From: QFOX01 sp044237845
GTDB lineage: Bacteria; Pseudomonadota; Alphaproteobacteria; Rickettsiales; UBA3002
DNA length: 14,828 nucleotides
Direction of reading: 5' to 3'
NCBI GenBank assembly: GCA_044237845.1
Contig: JBIIEL010000042.1
Coordinates: 1-14,828 of the forward strand
Part shown: piece after piece, positions 1 to 6,983 of the stretch
Layout: every line of letters begins with the position of its first letter
Position numbering within the stretch: position 1 is the stretch's first letter
Made by a program: the position numbers and the translations under genes
Notes under the pieces: generated by a model
Databases searched by the model: none
What the model saw: the letters and a program-made list of their open reading frames with translations, nothing else
What the model was told of the DNA's origin: nothing

Positions 1-2
1 CG

Positions 3-1010
3 AGCGTAGGCGAATACGTCAACCGCTTCGAGCAGGACGTCGCAACATACACACAAAGTCCCAGCGCGGTTGCCACCATGAATGGCACGGCGGCACTGCA
101 TATCGCACTGCAATTGGCGGGCGTGACTACGAATGATCTGGTCATTACTCAGCCACTCACCTTTGTGGCCACCTGCAACGCCATTGCGTATCTCGGTGCG
201 GCGCCACTCTTTATCGATGTAGACCGCACCACGCTTGGCCTCTCGCCGACATCCCTATCAGACTGGCTGAATGAGAATGCACGGCTGGACGAGCAGGGCC
301 TATGCCGCGCCATATCAGGAAACCAGATTATCCGCGCCTGCGTACCGATGCATAGTTTTGGTCACCCCTGCGACCTCGACACGCTGGTGGCCGTGTGCGG
401 CCAATGGAATATTGCGCTGGTGGAGGATGCCGCTGAATCGCTTGGAAGTCTCTATAAAGGCCGTCATACGGGCACGTTTGGCATGCTCGGCATCCTCAGC
501 TTTAACGGCAATAAAATCATCACCACGGGTGGTGGTGGCATGATCCTGAGCAACAGCGCTCTTGGGGTGCGCGCCAAACATTTCACCACCACCGCCAAAA
601 CGCCACATCCCTATCGCTATATGCATGACGAAGTTGGCTATAACTACCGCCTGCCGAATCTCAATGCCGCATTAGGCTGCGCGCAGATGGCGCAGCTTGA
701 AGATTTTATCACCGCCAAAAGAGCACTGGCGGAGCAATATGCTTCACATCTTAACGGAAGTGACCTGCACTTTGTGCGCGAGCCGGCGCATTGCCGCTCT
801 AATTACTGGCTCAACACCGTCATCTGCGAAACCCCCACCATGCGTGATGCGCTACTCAGCGCAACGCACGCACAGGGTATTGGCACGCGCCCGGTGTGGG
901 ATCTGATGACAACACTCCCCATGTATGCCGCGTGTAAAAAAGGAGACCTCAGGAATGCCGAATGGCTAGCCGAACGCCTCGTTAACCTGCCCAGCAGTGT
1001 GCCCGCATGA
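3..1010 (+). CDS. legC: LegC-family PLP-dependent sugar aminotransferase, 5' partial
   Basis: This is a DegT/DnrJ/EryC1-type aminotransferase of the LegC kind. In the legionaminic pathway this family transfers an amino group to C4 of a nucleotide-linked 4-keto-6-deoxy-HexNAc. The frame is open from base 3, ahead of the ATG at 78, and reads SVGEYVNRFE, which is characteristic of the family N-terminal region. The true start is therefore upstream of the window; 335 residues are visible, against about 380-400 for full-length members. Visible landmarks are NGTAALHIAL (just after the ATG at 78), the cofactor-binding VEDAAES and the PLP-lysine segment SFNGNK, whose Lys is about residue 171 of the visible part. 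The stop overlaps the next start as ATGA. The following neuC and neuB genes support a nonulosonic acid role. Assignment to LegC rather than PseC rests on family resemblance and context. Confidence 0.88.
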   Translation, partial: SVGEYVNRFEQDVATYTQSPSAVATMNGTAALHIALQLAGVTTNDLVITQPLTFVATCNAIAYLGAAPLFIDVDRTTLGLSPTSLSDWLNENARLDEQGLCRAISGNQIIRACVPMHSFGHPCDLDTLVAVCGQWNIALVEDAAESLGSLYKGRHTGTFGMLGILSFNGNKIITTGGGGMILSNSALGVRAKHFTTTAKTPHPYRYMHDEVGYNYRLPNLNAALGCAQMAQLEDFITAKRALAEQYASHLNGSDLHFVREPAHCRSNYWLNTVICETPTMRDALLSATHAQGIGTRPVWDLMTTLPMYAACKKGDLRNAEWLAERLVNLPSSVPA

Positions 1011-2164
1011 CTCGTAAAATTGCAGTATTTACTGGCACCCGCGCCGAATACGGCCTGCTTTTTTGGCTGATGAAAGCCATCGAGAAAAATCCAGCACTGG
1101 AACTGCAAGTCATCGTCAGTGGCGCCCATCTGTCGCCACAATTCGGTGAAACCTGGAAGCAGATTGAGGCAGATGGTTTCACCATCTCGGCGAAGGTTGA
1201 TCTGCAATTAGCGGATGATACACCGCTTGCGATTACCCATGCCCTCGCGCGCGGCGTTGCTGGCTGTGGTGAAGCGCTGGCCAAACTCAACCCCGATATT
1301 CTGGTGGTACTCGGCGACCGTTATGAAGCACTCGCCGCCGCGCAAGCCGCGATGATTGCTCGCATCCCGATTGCACATATCCATGGCGGTGAATCAACGG
1401 AAGGTCTTATTGACGAGGCCATACGCCATGCCATCACCAAAATGGCACATCTACATTTCGTGGCAGCGGAGCCTTTCCGTACACGCGTACTCCAACTTGG
1501 CGAGAACCCAGAGCATGTCTGGGTTGTCGGCGCGGCGGGTCTTGATAATATTGCACACCTGCCCATCGTTCCTAAAGCAGAACTGGAGAAAATATTAGGA
1601 CTACGCTTTGCCTCCCCACTGCTGCTGCTGACCTATCATCCAGAAACACTCCACACTGCGGATCCCACATATTTTCTGGAACAGATGCTAAACGCCCTTG
1701 GGAACCAAAATGGCACTATCGTGATTACGGGCACGAATGCAGACACTGGCGGTGGAGAAATCCGCCGTACGTTGCAAGCATTTGCAGCACAACACCCTGA
1801 AAACATTGTTTATATAGAGAATCTTGGAGTATCCCGCTACCTGAGCCTAATGCGATGCGCGGATGTTGTCGTCGGCAACTCTTCCAGTGGTTTACTAGAA
1901 GCCCCCGCAATTGGCACACCGAGCATCAATATCGGGAACCGCCAGCGCGGTAGACTTAGTGCGCCTTCAGTGATCAATTGCCCAGACAACATCGATGCGA
2001 TCCACATAGCGCTAAAAACTGCATTATCGAGTGCGCACAGAGAAATTGCGGCCGCACGTCTTACGCCCTACGGCTCTGCAGGCGCAGCTGAACGCATCGT
2101 GAAAATAATTTCCAATTTCTCACTCACAGGAATTCTAGAGAAACGGTTCTTCAGTCTGCAATGA
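1007..2164 (+). CDS. neuC: UDP-GlcNAc 2-epimerase (hydrolysing), NeuC/LegG family
   Basis: The 385-residue product is a NeuC-family hydrolysing 2-epimerase. It releases the nucleotide and inverts C2 of the HexNAc, giving the free mannosamine-type sugar used by NeuB. Next to a LegC-type aminotransferase the likely substrate is a nucleotide-linked 2,4-diamino-2,4,6-trideoxyhexose (LegG role) rather than UDP-GlcNAc; this is inferred from context. Family landmarks are intact: FTGTRAEYG (8-16), LGDRYE (102-107), AHIHGGE (123-129), YHPET (210-214), GNSSSGLLEAP (290-300) and NIGNRQRGR (308-316). Length is typical. The start is the ATG of an ATGA overlap with the aminotransferase, and the stop forms ATGA with the formyltransferase, so all three are probably translationally coupled. 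The last 15 or so residues run past the usual family end and look unconserved. Confidence 0.93.
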   Translation: MTRKIAVFTGTRAEYGLLFWLMKAIEKNPALELQVIVSGAHLSPQFGETWKQIEADGFTISAKVDLQLADDTPLAITHALARGVAGCGEALAKLNPDILVVLGDRYEALAAAQAAMIARIPIAHIHGGESTEGLIDEAIRHAITKMAHLHFVAAEPFRTRVLQLGENPEHVWVVGAAGLDNIAHLPIVPKAELEKILGLRFASPLLLLTYHPETLHTADPTYFLEQMLNALGNQNGTIVITGTNADTGGGEIRRTLQAFAAQHPENIVYIENLGVSRYLSLMRCADVVVGNSSSGLLEAPAIGTPSINIGNRQRGRLSAPSVINCPDNIDAIHIALKTALSSAHREIAAARLTPYGSAGAAERIVKIISNFSLTGILEKRFFSLQ

Positions 2165-3066
2165 ACAGTAAAGATACAATCAACGTTCTTTTAATCGGAT
2201 GCGTGGCCTCAAGCGAAGTGGCCCTTCGGTCACTACTGGGCTTGAAGCAAGTGACTTTGGTGGGAATTGTTACGCGGCGCGCCTCAAAATTTAACTCCGA
2301 CTTTGTGAACCTTGCTCCCATTGCCGAGGCCAACAATATACCATTGCTTCTTGTTGAGGAAACCTCTGATAGCTCCCACCAGGAAGACTGGATTAGGGCG
2401 CGCCGTCCAGATCTCATTTTTGTCATCGGCTGGTCAAAATTATTGCCCGAAGAAGTACTGCGTATTTGCCCAAACAAGGTGGTAGGATTCCACCCTTCCG
2501 CTTTACCAAAAAACCGTGGCCGTCATCCGATCGTATGGGCGCTGGCACTAGGACTGACCGAGACAGCCACCAGTTTCTTTCTCATGGATAGTGGTACTGA
2601 TAGTGGCCCCATCGTGAGCCAATATCCGGTTTCGATTTCACCATCTGACACCGCCGAGAGTCTGTATCAAAAAATTCTCGCCCTGATCCCCAAGCAGATC
2701 GCTGAGATTACCTACGGATTCTTAGAGAATACACTGATGCCACTGGAGCAAGACAAGGCGCGCGCAACATACTGGCGCAAACGCAGTGAGCATGACGGAC
2801 AGATCGACTGGCGCATGAGTGCAGGAAATATATACAACCTTGTGCGAGCACTCTCGAAACCTTATCCTGGCGCACACTTCATGCATCAGGGACACGTTGT
2901 TAAAGTGTGGAGTTGCACAGTGGAACCATCGGCACCACTAAATGCCGAACCAGGAAAAGTACTGCTCGTGAAAAATCGTGAGGTTGTTATAAAAGCAGGA
3001 GAACATGCCATTCGAATTATAGATCATGATATGACTACTCTGCCTTCTGAGGGAGATTACATATGA
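2161..3066 (+). CDS. Sugar N-formyltransferase-like protein (FMT/ArnA fold)
   Basis: This 301-residue protein has the two-part layout of methionyl-tRNA formyltransferase. The N-terminal formyl-transfer domain includes FHPSALPKNRGRHPIVWALA (110-129) and MDSGTDSGPI (142-151). A C-terminal FMT-type domain carries DGQIDWRMSAGNIYNLVRAL (212-231) and PYPGAHF. It would use N10-formyl-tetrahydrofolate to formylate a free amine. Its place between neuC and a PIG-L deacetylase in a nonulosonate operon argues for an amino-sugar substrate, not initiator tRNA. Catalytic His111 and Asp147 are present. The Asn that usually sits two residues before the His is Gly109. G+C is visibly lower than in flanking legC and neuB. 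It overlaps both neighbours by ATGA. The fold assignment is firm; the substrate is inferred. Confidence 0.85.
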   Translation: MNSKDTINVLLIGCVASSEVALRSLLGLKQVTLVGIVTRRASKFNSDFVNLAPIAEANNIPLLLVEETSDSSHQEDWIRARRPDLIFVIGWSKLLPEEVLRICPNKVVGFHPSALPKNRGRHPIVWALALGLTETATSFFLMDSGTDSGPIVSQYPVSISPSDTAESLYQKILALIPKQIAEITYGFLENTLMPLEQDKARATYWRKRSEHDGQIDWRMSAGNIYNLVRALSKPYPGAHFMHQGHVVKVWSCTVEPSAPLNAEPGKVLLVKNREVVIKAGEHAIRIIDHDMTTLPSEGDYI

Positions 3067-3731
3067 AGAAAATACTAGTCGTTGCACCACATCCTGATGA
3101 CGAAACACTAGGCTGTGGCGCCACACTACTCCGCCACAAAGAGGGAGGAGATGAGATCCACTGGCTCATTGCGACCGAGATCAATGAATCCATTGGATTT
3201 TCTGCTGAGCAGGTTGCCAAACGAGACCGGGAAATCGGAGAAGTACAAAAGGCCTACGGCTTCCACTCGGTTCATCGCCTTGGATTCCCGACCATGCGCC
3301 TCGACAGCCTTGGGAAATTACCCCTTATTGAAAAAATCAGTAGTGTAGCAAACCATCTCAGACCTGACTCTTTATACGTTCCCTACCGCAACGATGCACA
3401 TAGTGATCACGCCGCCGTATTCGATGCTGTTGCAGCCTGTGGCAAATCATTTCGTTACCCCTTCATTCGCAATCTTTACGCCTACGAGACTCTCTCCGAA
3501 ACAGAATTTGGGCTACGTCCAGACGATACGGGATTCCGCCCCAACCTTTTTATTGAAGTTACTAAATGGATTGAACAGAAAATATCTATCATGCACCTGT
3601 TCGATGGCGAAATGGGCTCTTTTCCATTTCCACGCAGCGAAACTTGTATCCGCGCACAAGCTGCGCTACGAGGGAGTCAGGCGGGTGTCGAGGCAGCAGA
3701 AGCATTCATGATACTAAAAGAAATTCGATGA
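3063..3731 (+). CDS. PIG-L/LmbE-family N-deacetylase
   Basis: The 222-residue protein belongs to the zinc-dependent PIG-L/LmbE family, which removes N-acetyl groups from GlcNAc-type sugars. The metal motif is complete: APHPDDE (8-14, ligands His10 and Asp13, base Asp12) and HSDH (113-116, third ligand His116). Length matches small bacterial members. No signal peptide or membrane segment is seen, so it should act in the cytoplasm on a sugar precursor. It overlaps the formyltransferase by ATGA and neuB by ATGA. A natural reading is that it frees an amine which the neighbouring formyltransferase then formylates, but neither the substrate nor the order of steps is visible in sequence. Family call is strong. 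Confidence 0.9.
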   Translation: MKKILVVAPHPDDETLGCGATLLRHKEGGDEIHWLIATEINESIGFSAEQVAKRDREIGEVQKAYGFHSVHRLGFPTMRLDSLGKLPLIEKISSVANHLRPDSLYVPYRNDAHSDHAAVFDAVAACGKSFRYPFIRNLYAYETLSETEFGLRPDDTGFRPNLFIEVTKWIEQKISIMHLFDGEMGSFPFPRSETCIRAQAALRGSQAGVEAAEAFMILKEIR

Positions 3732-4801
3732 ATAAGCCCGTCTACATCATCGCCGAGGCAGGCGTAAACCATAACGGTGATCGCGACATGGCGATCGCGC
3801 TGATTGATGTCGCTGCAAATGCGGGCGCGGATGCCGTAAAATTTCAGACCTTCGATGCCGACAAGCTTGCTGCCAAGTCTGCCCCCAAAGCGGCCTACCA
3901 GAAACAGCACACAGGCGCAGCAGAGTCACAACATGCCATGCTCAAGAAATTAGAGCTACCGCGTGCGTGGCACCATGATCTTCAGGCACATGCCAAAAAA
4001 CGGGGCATTGATTTTCTTTCGACTGCGTTCGATGAAGACAGCCTGGCATTTCTGACCACACTTGACATTCCCTTGCTCAAAATTCCTTCAGGCGAACTGA
4101 CCAATAGTCCGCTACTATGGCGGTTCGCGCACACGGGCAAGCCCCTCATCCTTTCCACCGGCATGGCGACACTCGACGAGGTGGCCGACGCGTTGGCGGT
4201 CATCGGCCACGGCATACATTTCGACACCGAACCGCGCGCATTGCAAGACGCATTAGACTATTGGCCGCGCGAAGACTGCCGCCGCGCCGTAGCCGCACGC
4301 GTCTCCCTACTACATTGCACGTCGCAATACCCAGCGCCGCTGGAGGCCATCAATTTACGGGCGATGGATACTTTGGCCCAAGCGTTCGGCCTACCTGTCG
4401 GCTATTCCGACCATACGCAAGGCACGCTGATTGCCGTGGCCGCCGTGGCACGTGGTGCGACCATCATTGAAAAGCATTTCACGTTGGACAACACCCTTCC
4501 CGGCCCCGACCATAAAGCATCGCTGGAGCCCGCCGAGCTTAAGCATATGGTTACACAGATTAGGGATCTTGAAAAAGCGCTGGGTGATGGGGAAAAAGCA
4601 CCTCAACCCTGCGAACTCGACACACGCACCGCCGCACGACAGCAGGTGGTGGCGGCATGCGACATCACCGCTGGAGCAATCCTGGAGCGCAAGGATCTGA
4701 CCACAGCGCGCTGCGGCCATGGGCTTGCTCCCCACACGCTGTGGAAGTTGGTAGGCACGCCTGCAGCTAAATCCTATCACGCTGGGGAGCCCATCGAATG
4801 A
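3728..4801 (+). CDS. neuB: Nonulosonic acid synthase, NeuB/LegI family
   Basis: The 357-residue protein is a NeuB-family synthase. It condenses phosphoenolpyruvate with a mannosamine-type six-carbon sugar to give a nine-carbon sialic or legionaminic acid. The TIM-barrel part shows IIAEAGVNHNGD (7-18), VKFQTFDADKL (37-47), LKIPSGELTN (117-126), STGMATLDE (143-151), LLHCTSQYPAP (194-204), VGYSDHTQG (224-232) and IEKHFTLD (247-254). A C-terminal SAF/antifreeze-like domain follows from about residue 300, with an R-x-x-V-V-A segment and a final HAGEPIE. The chosen start (ATG at 3728) forms the ATGA overlap with the deacetylase and begins directly at the conserved N-terminus. An in-frame start at 3644 would add 28 unconserved residues inside the upstream gene. 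LegI rather than NeuB specificity is inferred from legC. Confidence 0.95.
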   Translation: MNKPVYIIAEAGVNHNGDRDMAIALIDVAANAGADAVKFQTFDADKLAAKSAPKAAYQKQHTGAAESQHAMLKKLELPRAWHHDLQAHAKKRGIDFLSTAFDEDSLAFLTTLDIPLLKIPSGELTNSPLLWRFAHTGKPLILSTGMATLDEVADALAVIGHGIHFDTEPRALQDALDYWPREDCRRAVAARVSLLHCTSQYPAPLEAINLRAMDTLAQAFGLPVGYSDHTQGTLIAVAAVARGATIIEKHFTLDNTLPGPDHKASLEPAELKHMVTQIRDLEKALGDGEKAPQPCELDTRTAARQQVVAACDITAGAILERKDLTTARCGHGLAPHTLWKLVGTPAAKSYHAGEPIE

Positions 4802-5442
4802 GCATCACACCGTCGCATCCCTCTTATATTCTTCTCGGTGCCGGTGGTCATGCGAAGGTGCTGCTCGCGTTAGCGCATGCCCTCGCTTTGCCCATGAAAG
4901 GCGCGTGCGCCCCGGAATTTGCAGCACACCCACACTCCACATGGCAGGGGGTGCCAGCGCTGGGTGGCGATGACGCGCTAACGCATTTCTCTCCAACCGA
5001 TATCCGCCTCATCAATGGCATCGGTCAAACGGTTGGTAACGATGTCCGCAAGCAGGCCTACGTGGCACAGAAGAAAGCCGGATTTCTTTTCCCTGCCATA
5101 ACCCATCCCTTTGCCTGGGTTGCGCCAGATGCTATGCTTGCCGACGGAGCGCAGGTCATGGCCGGCGCGATTATCCAGCCCGGCTGCAGCATCGGCGAGA
5201 ACAGCATTATTAATACCCGCGCCAGCATCGACCATGACACCCGCGTTGGGGGACATGCCCACATTGCTCCCGGAGCGATATTATGCGGCGGCGTAACGGT
5301 GGATGACGACGCGTTTATCGGTGCCGGTGCAACTATTGGGCCAGGGGTACATATTGGGAAATCAGCCATTGTTGGCGCAGGGGTAACGGTGCTATATAAC
5401 ATCGTCGCTGGCCAAACATTCGTAGGAAAAAACCATGTCTGA
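4798..5442 (+). CDS. neuD: Sialic-acid/amino-sugar acetyltransferase, NeuD/PglD family
   Basis: The 214-residue protein has the NeuD/PglD layout. An N-terminal Rossmann-like domain has LLGAGGHAK (12-20) and a GIGQ segment (74-77). A left-handed beta-helix of hexapeptide repeats runs from about 106 to 198. The probable catalytic base is His146 in the ASIDHD segment. NeuD proteins O-acetylate sialic acids, while PglD and LegH, of the same fold, N-acetylate the 4-amino group of UDP-linked sugars. Because no separate LegH is visible, this could be the 4-N-acetyltransferase of the pathway; O-acetylation of the finished sugar is the alternative. It starts by ATGA overlap with neuB. Its 3' end overlaps by 8 bases the ATG at 5435, which has a good ribosome binding site but no intact gene behind it. 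Confidence 0.88.
   Translation: MSITPSHPSYILLGAGGHAKVLLALAHALALPMKGACAPEFAAHPHSTWQGVPALGGDDALTHFSPTDIRLINGIGQTVGNDVRKQAYVAQKKAGFLFPAITHPFAWVAPDAMLADGAQVMAGAIIQPGCSIGENSIINTRASIDHDTRVGGHAHIAPGAILCGGVTVDDDAFIGAGATIGPGVHIGKSAIVGAGVTVLYNIVAGQTFVGKNHV
5424..5427 (+). promoter_or_regulatory. Ribosome binding site for the disrupted gene starting at 5435
   Basis: AGGA lies inside the 3' end of neuD, seven bases before the ATG at 5435. That ATG overlaps the neuD stop as ATGTCTGA. This arrangement matches the working junctions in the operon and is the main sign that a real gene once began here. Confidence 0.5.
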
Positions 5443-5577
5443 ACTAACCAGCACGACCTGGAAAGATGCGCCAATTCTTTGTAATACCCAGATATTGAAG
5501 CGCGCACCATGGTGTGCATGCTAGATGCGCACAGCGCGAATTGCCTAGATGCCCTCACAGAATATGACCCGAAATGA
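5435..5577 (+). pseudogene. Possible remnant of a CBS-domain nucleotidyltransferase (LegX/PtmE type)
   Basis: An ATG with a good Shine-Dalgarno opens a frame reading MSELTSTTWKDAPILCNTQ, which stops at TAG 5522-5524 after 29 codons. Shifting frame near 5490 continues as DIEARTMVCMLDAHSANC and so on to TGA 5575-5577. In many legionaminic operons neuD is followed by a nucleotidyltransferase with N-terminal CBS domains; from memory its first lines have a TW-K opening, a T-I-x-x-A turn and an LD helix. The two pieces here resemble that opening joined by a frameshift. No DGDxRR motif or nucleotidyltransferase core is present, so the bulk would have been deleted. The resemblance is short and was judged by eye. 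Alternatives are a short unrelated ORF or chance. Confidence 0.4.
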
Positions 5578-5747
5578 CGTTATCATGCCTTGGATTGCAC
5601 TCTCGTTGCTTCATGGAGAAGAAGAATTTAGGGATAATCCCAAAAGCACTGGACGCCGCCTTCTCGTTGTATAAAATAAACGCGTCCTTCCCGTTGTATG
5701 AGAGGGCACTTGAGGATAGGCAGAGAACTGTCTTGAGTGTGCTGTAA
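5574..5747 (+). CDS. Small ORF of unknown function, 57 codons
   Basis: The frame opens with an ATG that overlaps the TGA of the preceding remnant as ATGA, and runs to TAA at 5745-5747. An internal ATG at 5613 would give 44 residues. The product has a plausible helical, charged C-terminal half (LYERALEDRQRT) but matches nothing I recognise. It has no good Shine-Dalgarno. It is in the same frame as the gene at 5814, with no further stop between. It may be a decayed fragment of a deleted gene rather than a working peptide. Without coding statistics it cannot be separated from chance. Confidence 0.22.
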   Translation: MTLSCLGLHSRCFMEKKNLGIIPKALDAAFSLYKINASFPLYERALEDRQRTVLSVL

Positions 5748-5813
5748 TCAAAACCGTATTCTAGAAATTCAATTAAGCTTAATGAGCTCACCACCAATTC
5801 TAGGCGCATATAT
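5578..5813 (+). other. Gene-poor spacer with a possible promoter for the 5814 gene
   Basis: Apart from the small ORF described at 5574-5747, this AT-rich stretch shows no recognisable gene, hairpin terminator or repeat. A candidate sigma-70-like promoter is TTGAGT (5733-5738), an 18-base spacer and TATTCT (5757-5762), about 50 bases before the ATG at 5814. Each hexamer matches the consensus at four of six positions, so this is weak. A 96-codon minus-strand ORF across the area resembles nothing known and runs into the start of the 5814 gene. Confidence 0.25.
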
Positions 5814-6983
5814 ATGATACCCTCGCCCTTTAGTGGAAAAATCATATTTATTGCGCCACTTGCGCCAACAGTTGATTTCTCTGCGAAATTCTTTGTATCT
5901 GAGTTGCGCGCGCATGGACTTGATCTGGAATATTGGGATGTAAGCGCCCTGATGGGCTATGAGATGCGGTTTAGAAGCGATGTTGCCAGTGTCCACTATA
6001 TACTGATAAAATCGTATAGAGATTTCTGGCGCATGTTGCATCGTGAAAATAAAAAAACGACAATCTTTGCACCACAGATAACGCGAGACGCACACTCTCT
6101 CTGGATATATCTGACACTCTCACTATTTACGCTAAAAACGATATTCTGGGGACGCGGCTATCTGCCACTCATAAGTGAACCGCGCACCACCGGCATAGTG
6201 GCACGGATAAAAGAGCTTCTTACATACAAAAATAAATGGACCATAATCCGCTCTGCACTAGCGCGCCGCCTTCTATCAACCCAAAAATATGATGTCACTT
6301 TTGTTGCAGGAAGACTTGCTGAGAAAATTCATCAAAAAGATTCCGTTTTGCTCGTTCCTATCCATCATTTTGATATCGACAGAACCATGACATCCCCTAC
6401 AGAAAGCATGGCTTCCTCGCAGCCTTACGGAGTCTTCCTTGATGATTATCTGCCATTTCATCCCGACTTCAGCATTGGTCAGACCGAGACCATCAATCCA
6501 GATTCTTACTATACCGCACTAAATGCGTATTTTAGCTGGATAGAGAGCGAGCTATGCATAAAGATACTCATTGCCGCTCACCCTAAAGCAAATTATGTTG
6601 ATAATCCTTTTAATGATCGGATCATTTTAAGCGGACAGACAGACCGCTTGGTACGCGATGCTAAAATCGCATTTCTACATGGCTCAACGTCTATTTCCTT
6701 TGCCATTATCTACCAAAAACCGGTCTGCCTGATGTACAGCGCCGATATTCAAAAAAAACATCCCCTGATGTACGATCAGATGCATGAAACGTCCAAACTT
6801 CTTGGCTGCCCGCTAATTGATTTCGAGCATGATCGAGACACCTTGCCAATAAAAGATGTCAGCATGCGCAAGTACGCCAAATTTTACGATGAGTTCTTAT
6901 CTTGCAGAACAGATACTACGCCATCAGCCGCGCTTGTAATCAATGCCGTTGAAACACTTCTTTCTGAGAAACAAAATGGCTGA
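5814..6983 (+). CDS. Polysaccharide-locus protein of unknown function, possibly a glycosyltransferase
   Basis: The 389-residue protein is not one I can name. It has no signal peptide; one hydrophobic stretch lies near 96-111. The C-terminal half has motifs of the kind seen in GT-B-like capsule and LPS proteins: FLDDYLPFHPDF (208-219), IAAHPKANY (253-261) and LHGSTSISFAI (288-298). The His-plus-Ser-Thr-Ser motif recalls the sugar-nucleotide end of polysialyltransferase and CDP-glycerol transferase folds, so a glycosyltransferase role is plausible. That is inference from motif style and from the next-door methyltransferase and GT4 genes. Sampled lines inside the gene fall near 38-48% G+C, lower than rfbF at about 57%, which fits separate acquisition. 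Start: ATG at 5814, with the conserved-looking IIFIAPLAP following at once; the Shine-Dalgarno is weak. Confidence 0.6.
   Translation: MIPSPFSGKIIFIAPLAPTVDFSAKFFVSELRAHGLDLEYWDVSALMGYEMRFRSDVASVHYILIKSYRDFWRMLHRENKKTTIFAPQITRDAHSLWIYLTLSLFTLKTIFWGRGYLPLISEPRTTGIVARIKELLTYKNKWTIIRSALARRLLSTQKYDVTFVAGRLAEKIHQKDSVLLVPIHHFDIDRTMTSPTESMASSQPYGVFLDDYLPFHPDFSIGQTETINPDSYYTALNAYFSWIESELCIKILIAAHPKANYVDNPFNDRIILSGQTDRLVRDAKIAFLHGSTSISFAIIYQKPVCLMYSADIQKKHPLMYDQMHETSKLLGCPLIDFEHDRDTLPIKDVSMRKYAKFYDEFLSCRTDTTPSAALVINAVETLLSEKQNG

Noticed and set aside
3644..3727. Longer neuB start at 3644
   Set aside because: It adds 28 unconserved residues inside the deacetylase gene; the ATGA start at 3728 begins directly at the family N-terminus.
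5058..5558. 166-codon minus-strand ORF under neuD
   Set aside because: It is antisense to the hexapeptide-repeat gene; the periodic Ala/Pro-rich product is what the repeat yields on the reverse strand.
5555..5845. 96-codon minus-strand ORF in the gene-poor spacer
   Set aside because: It resembles no known protein, runs into the start of the 5814 gene on the other strand, and has no clear ribosome binding site.
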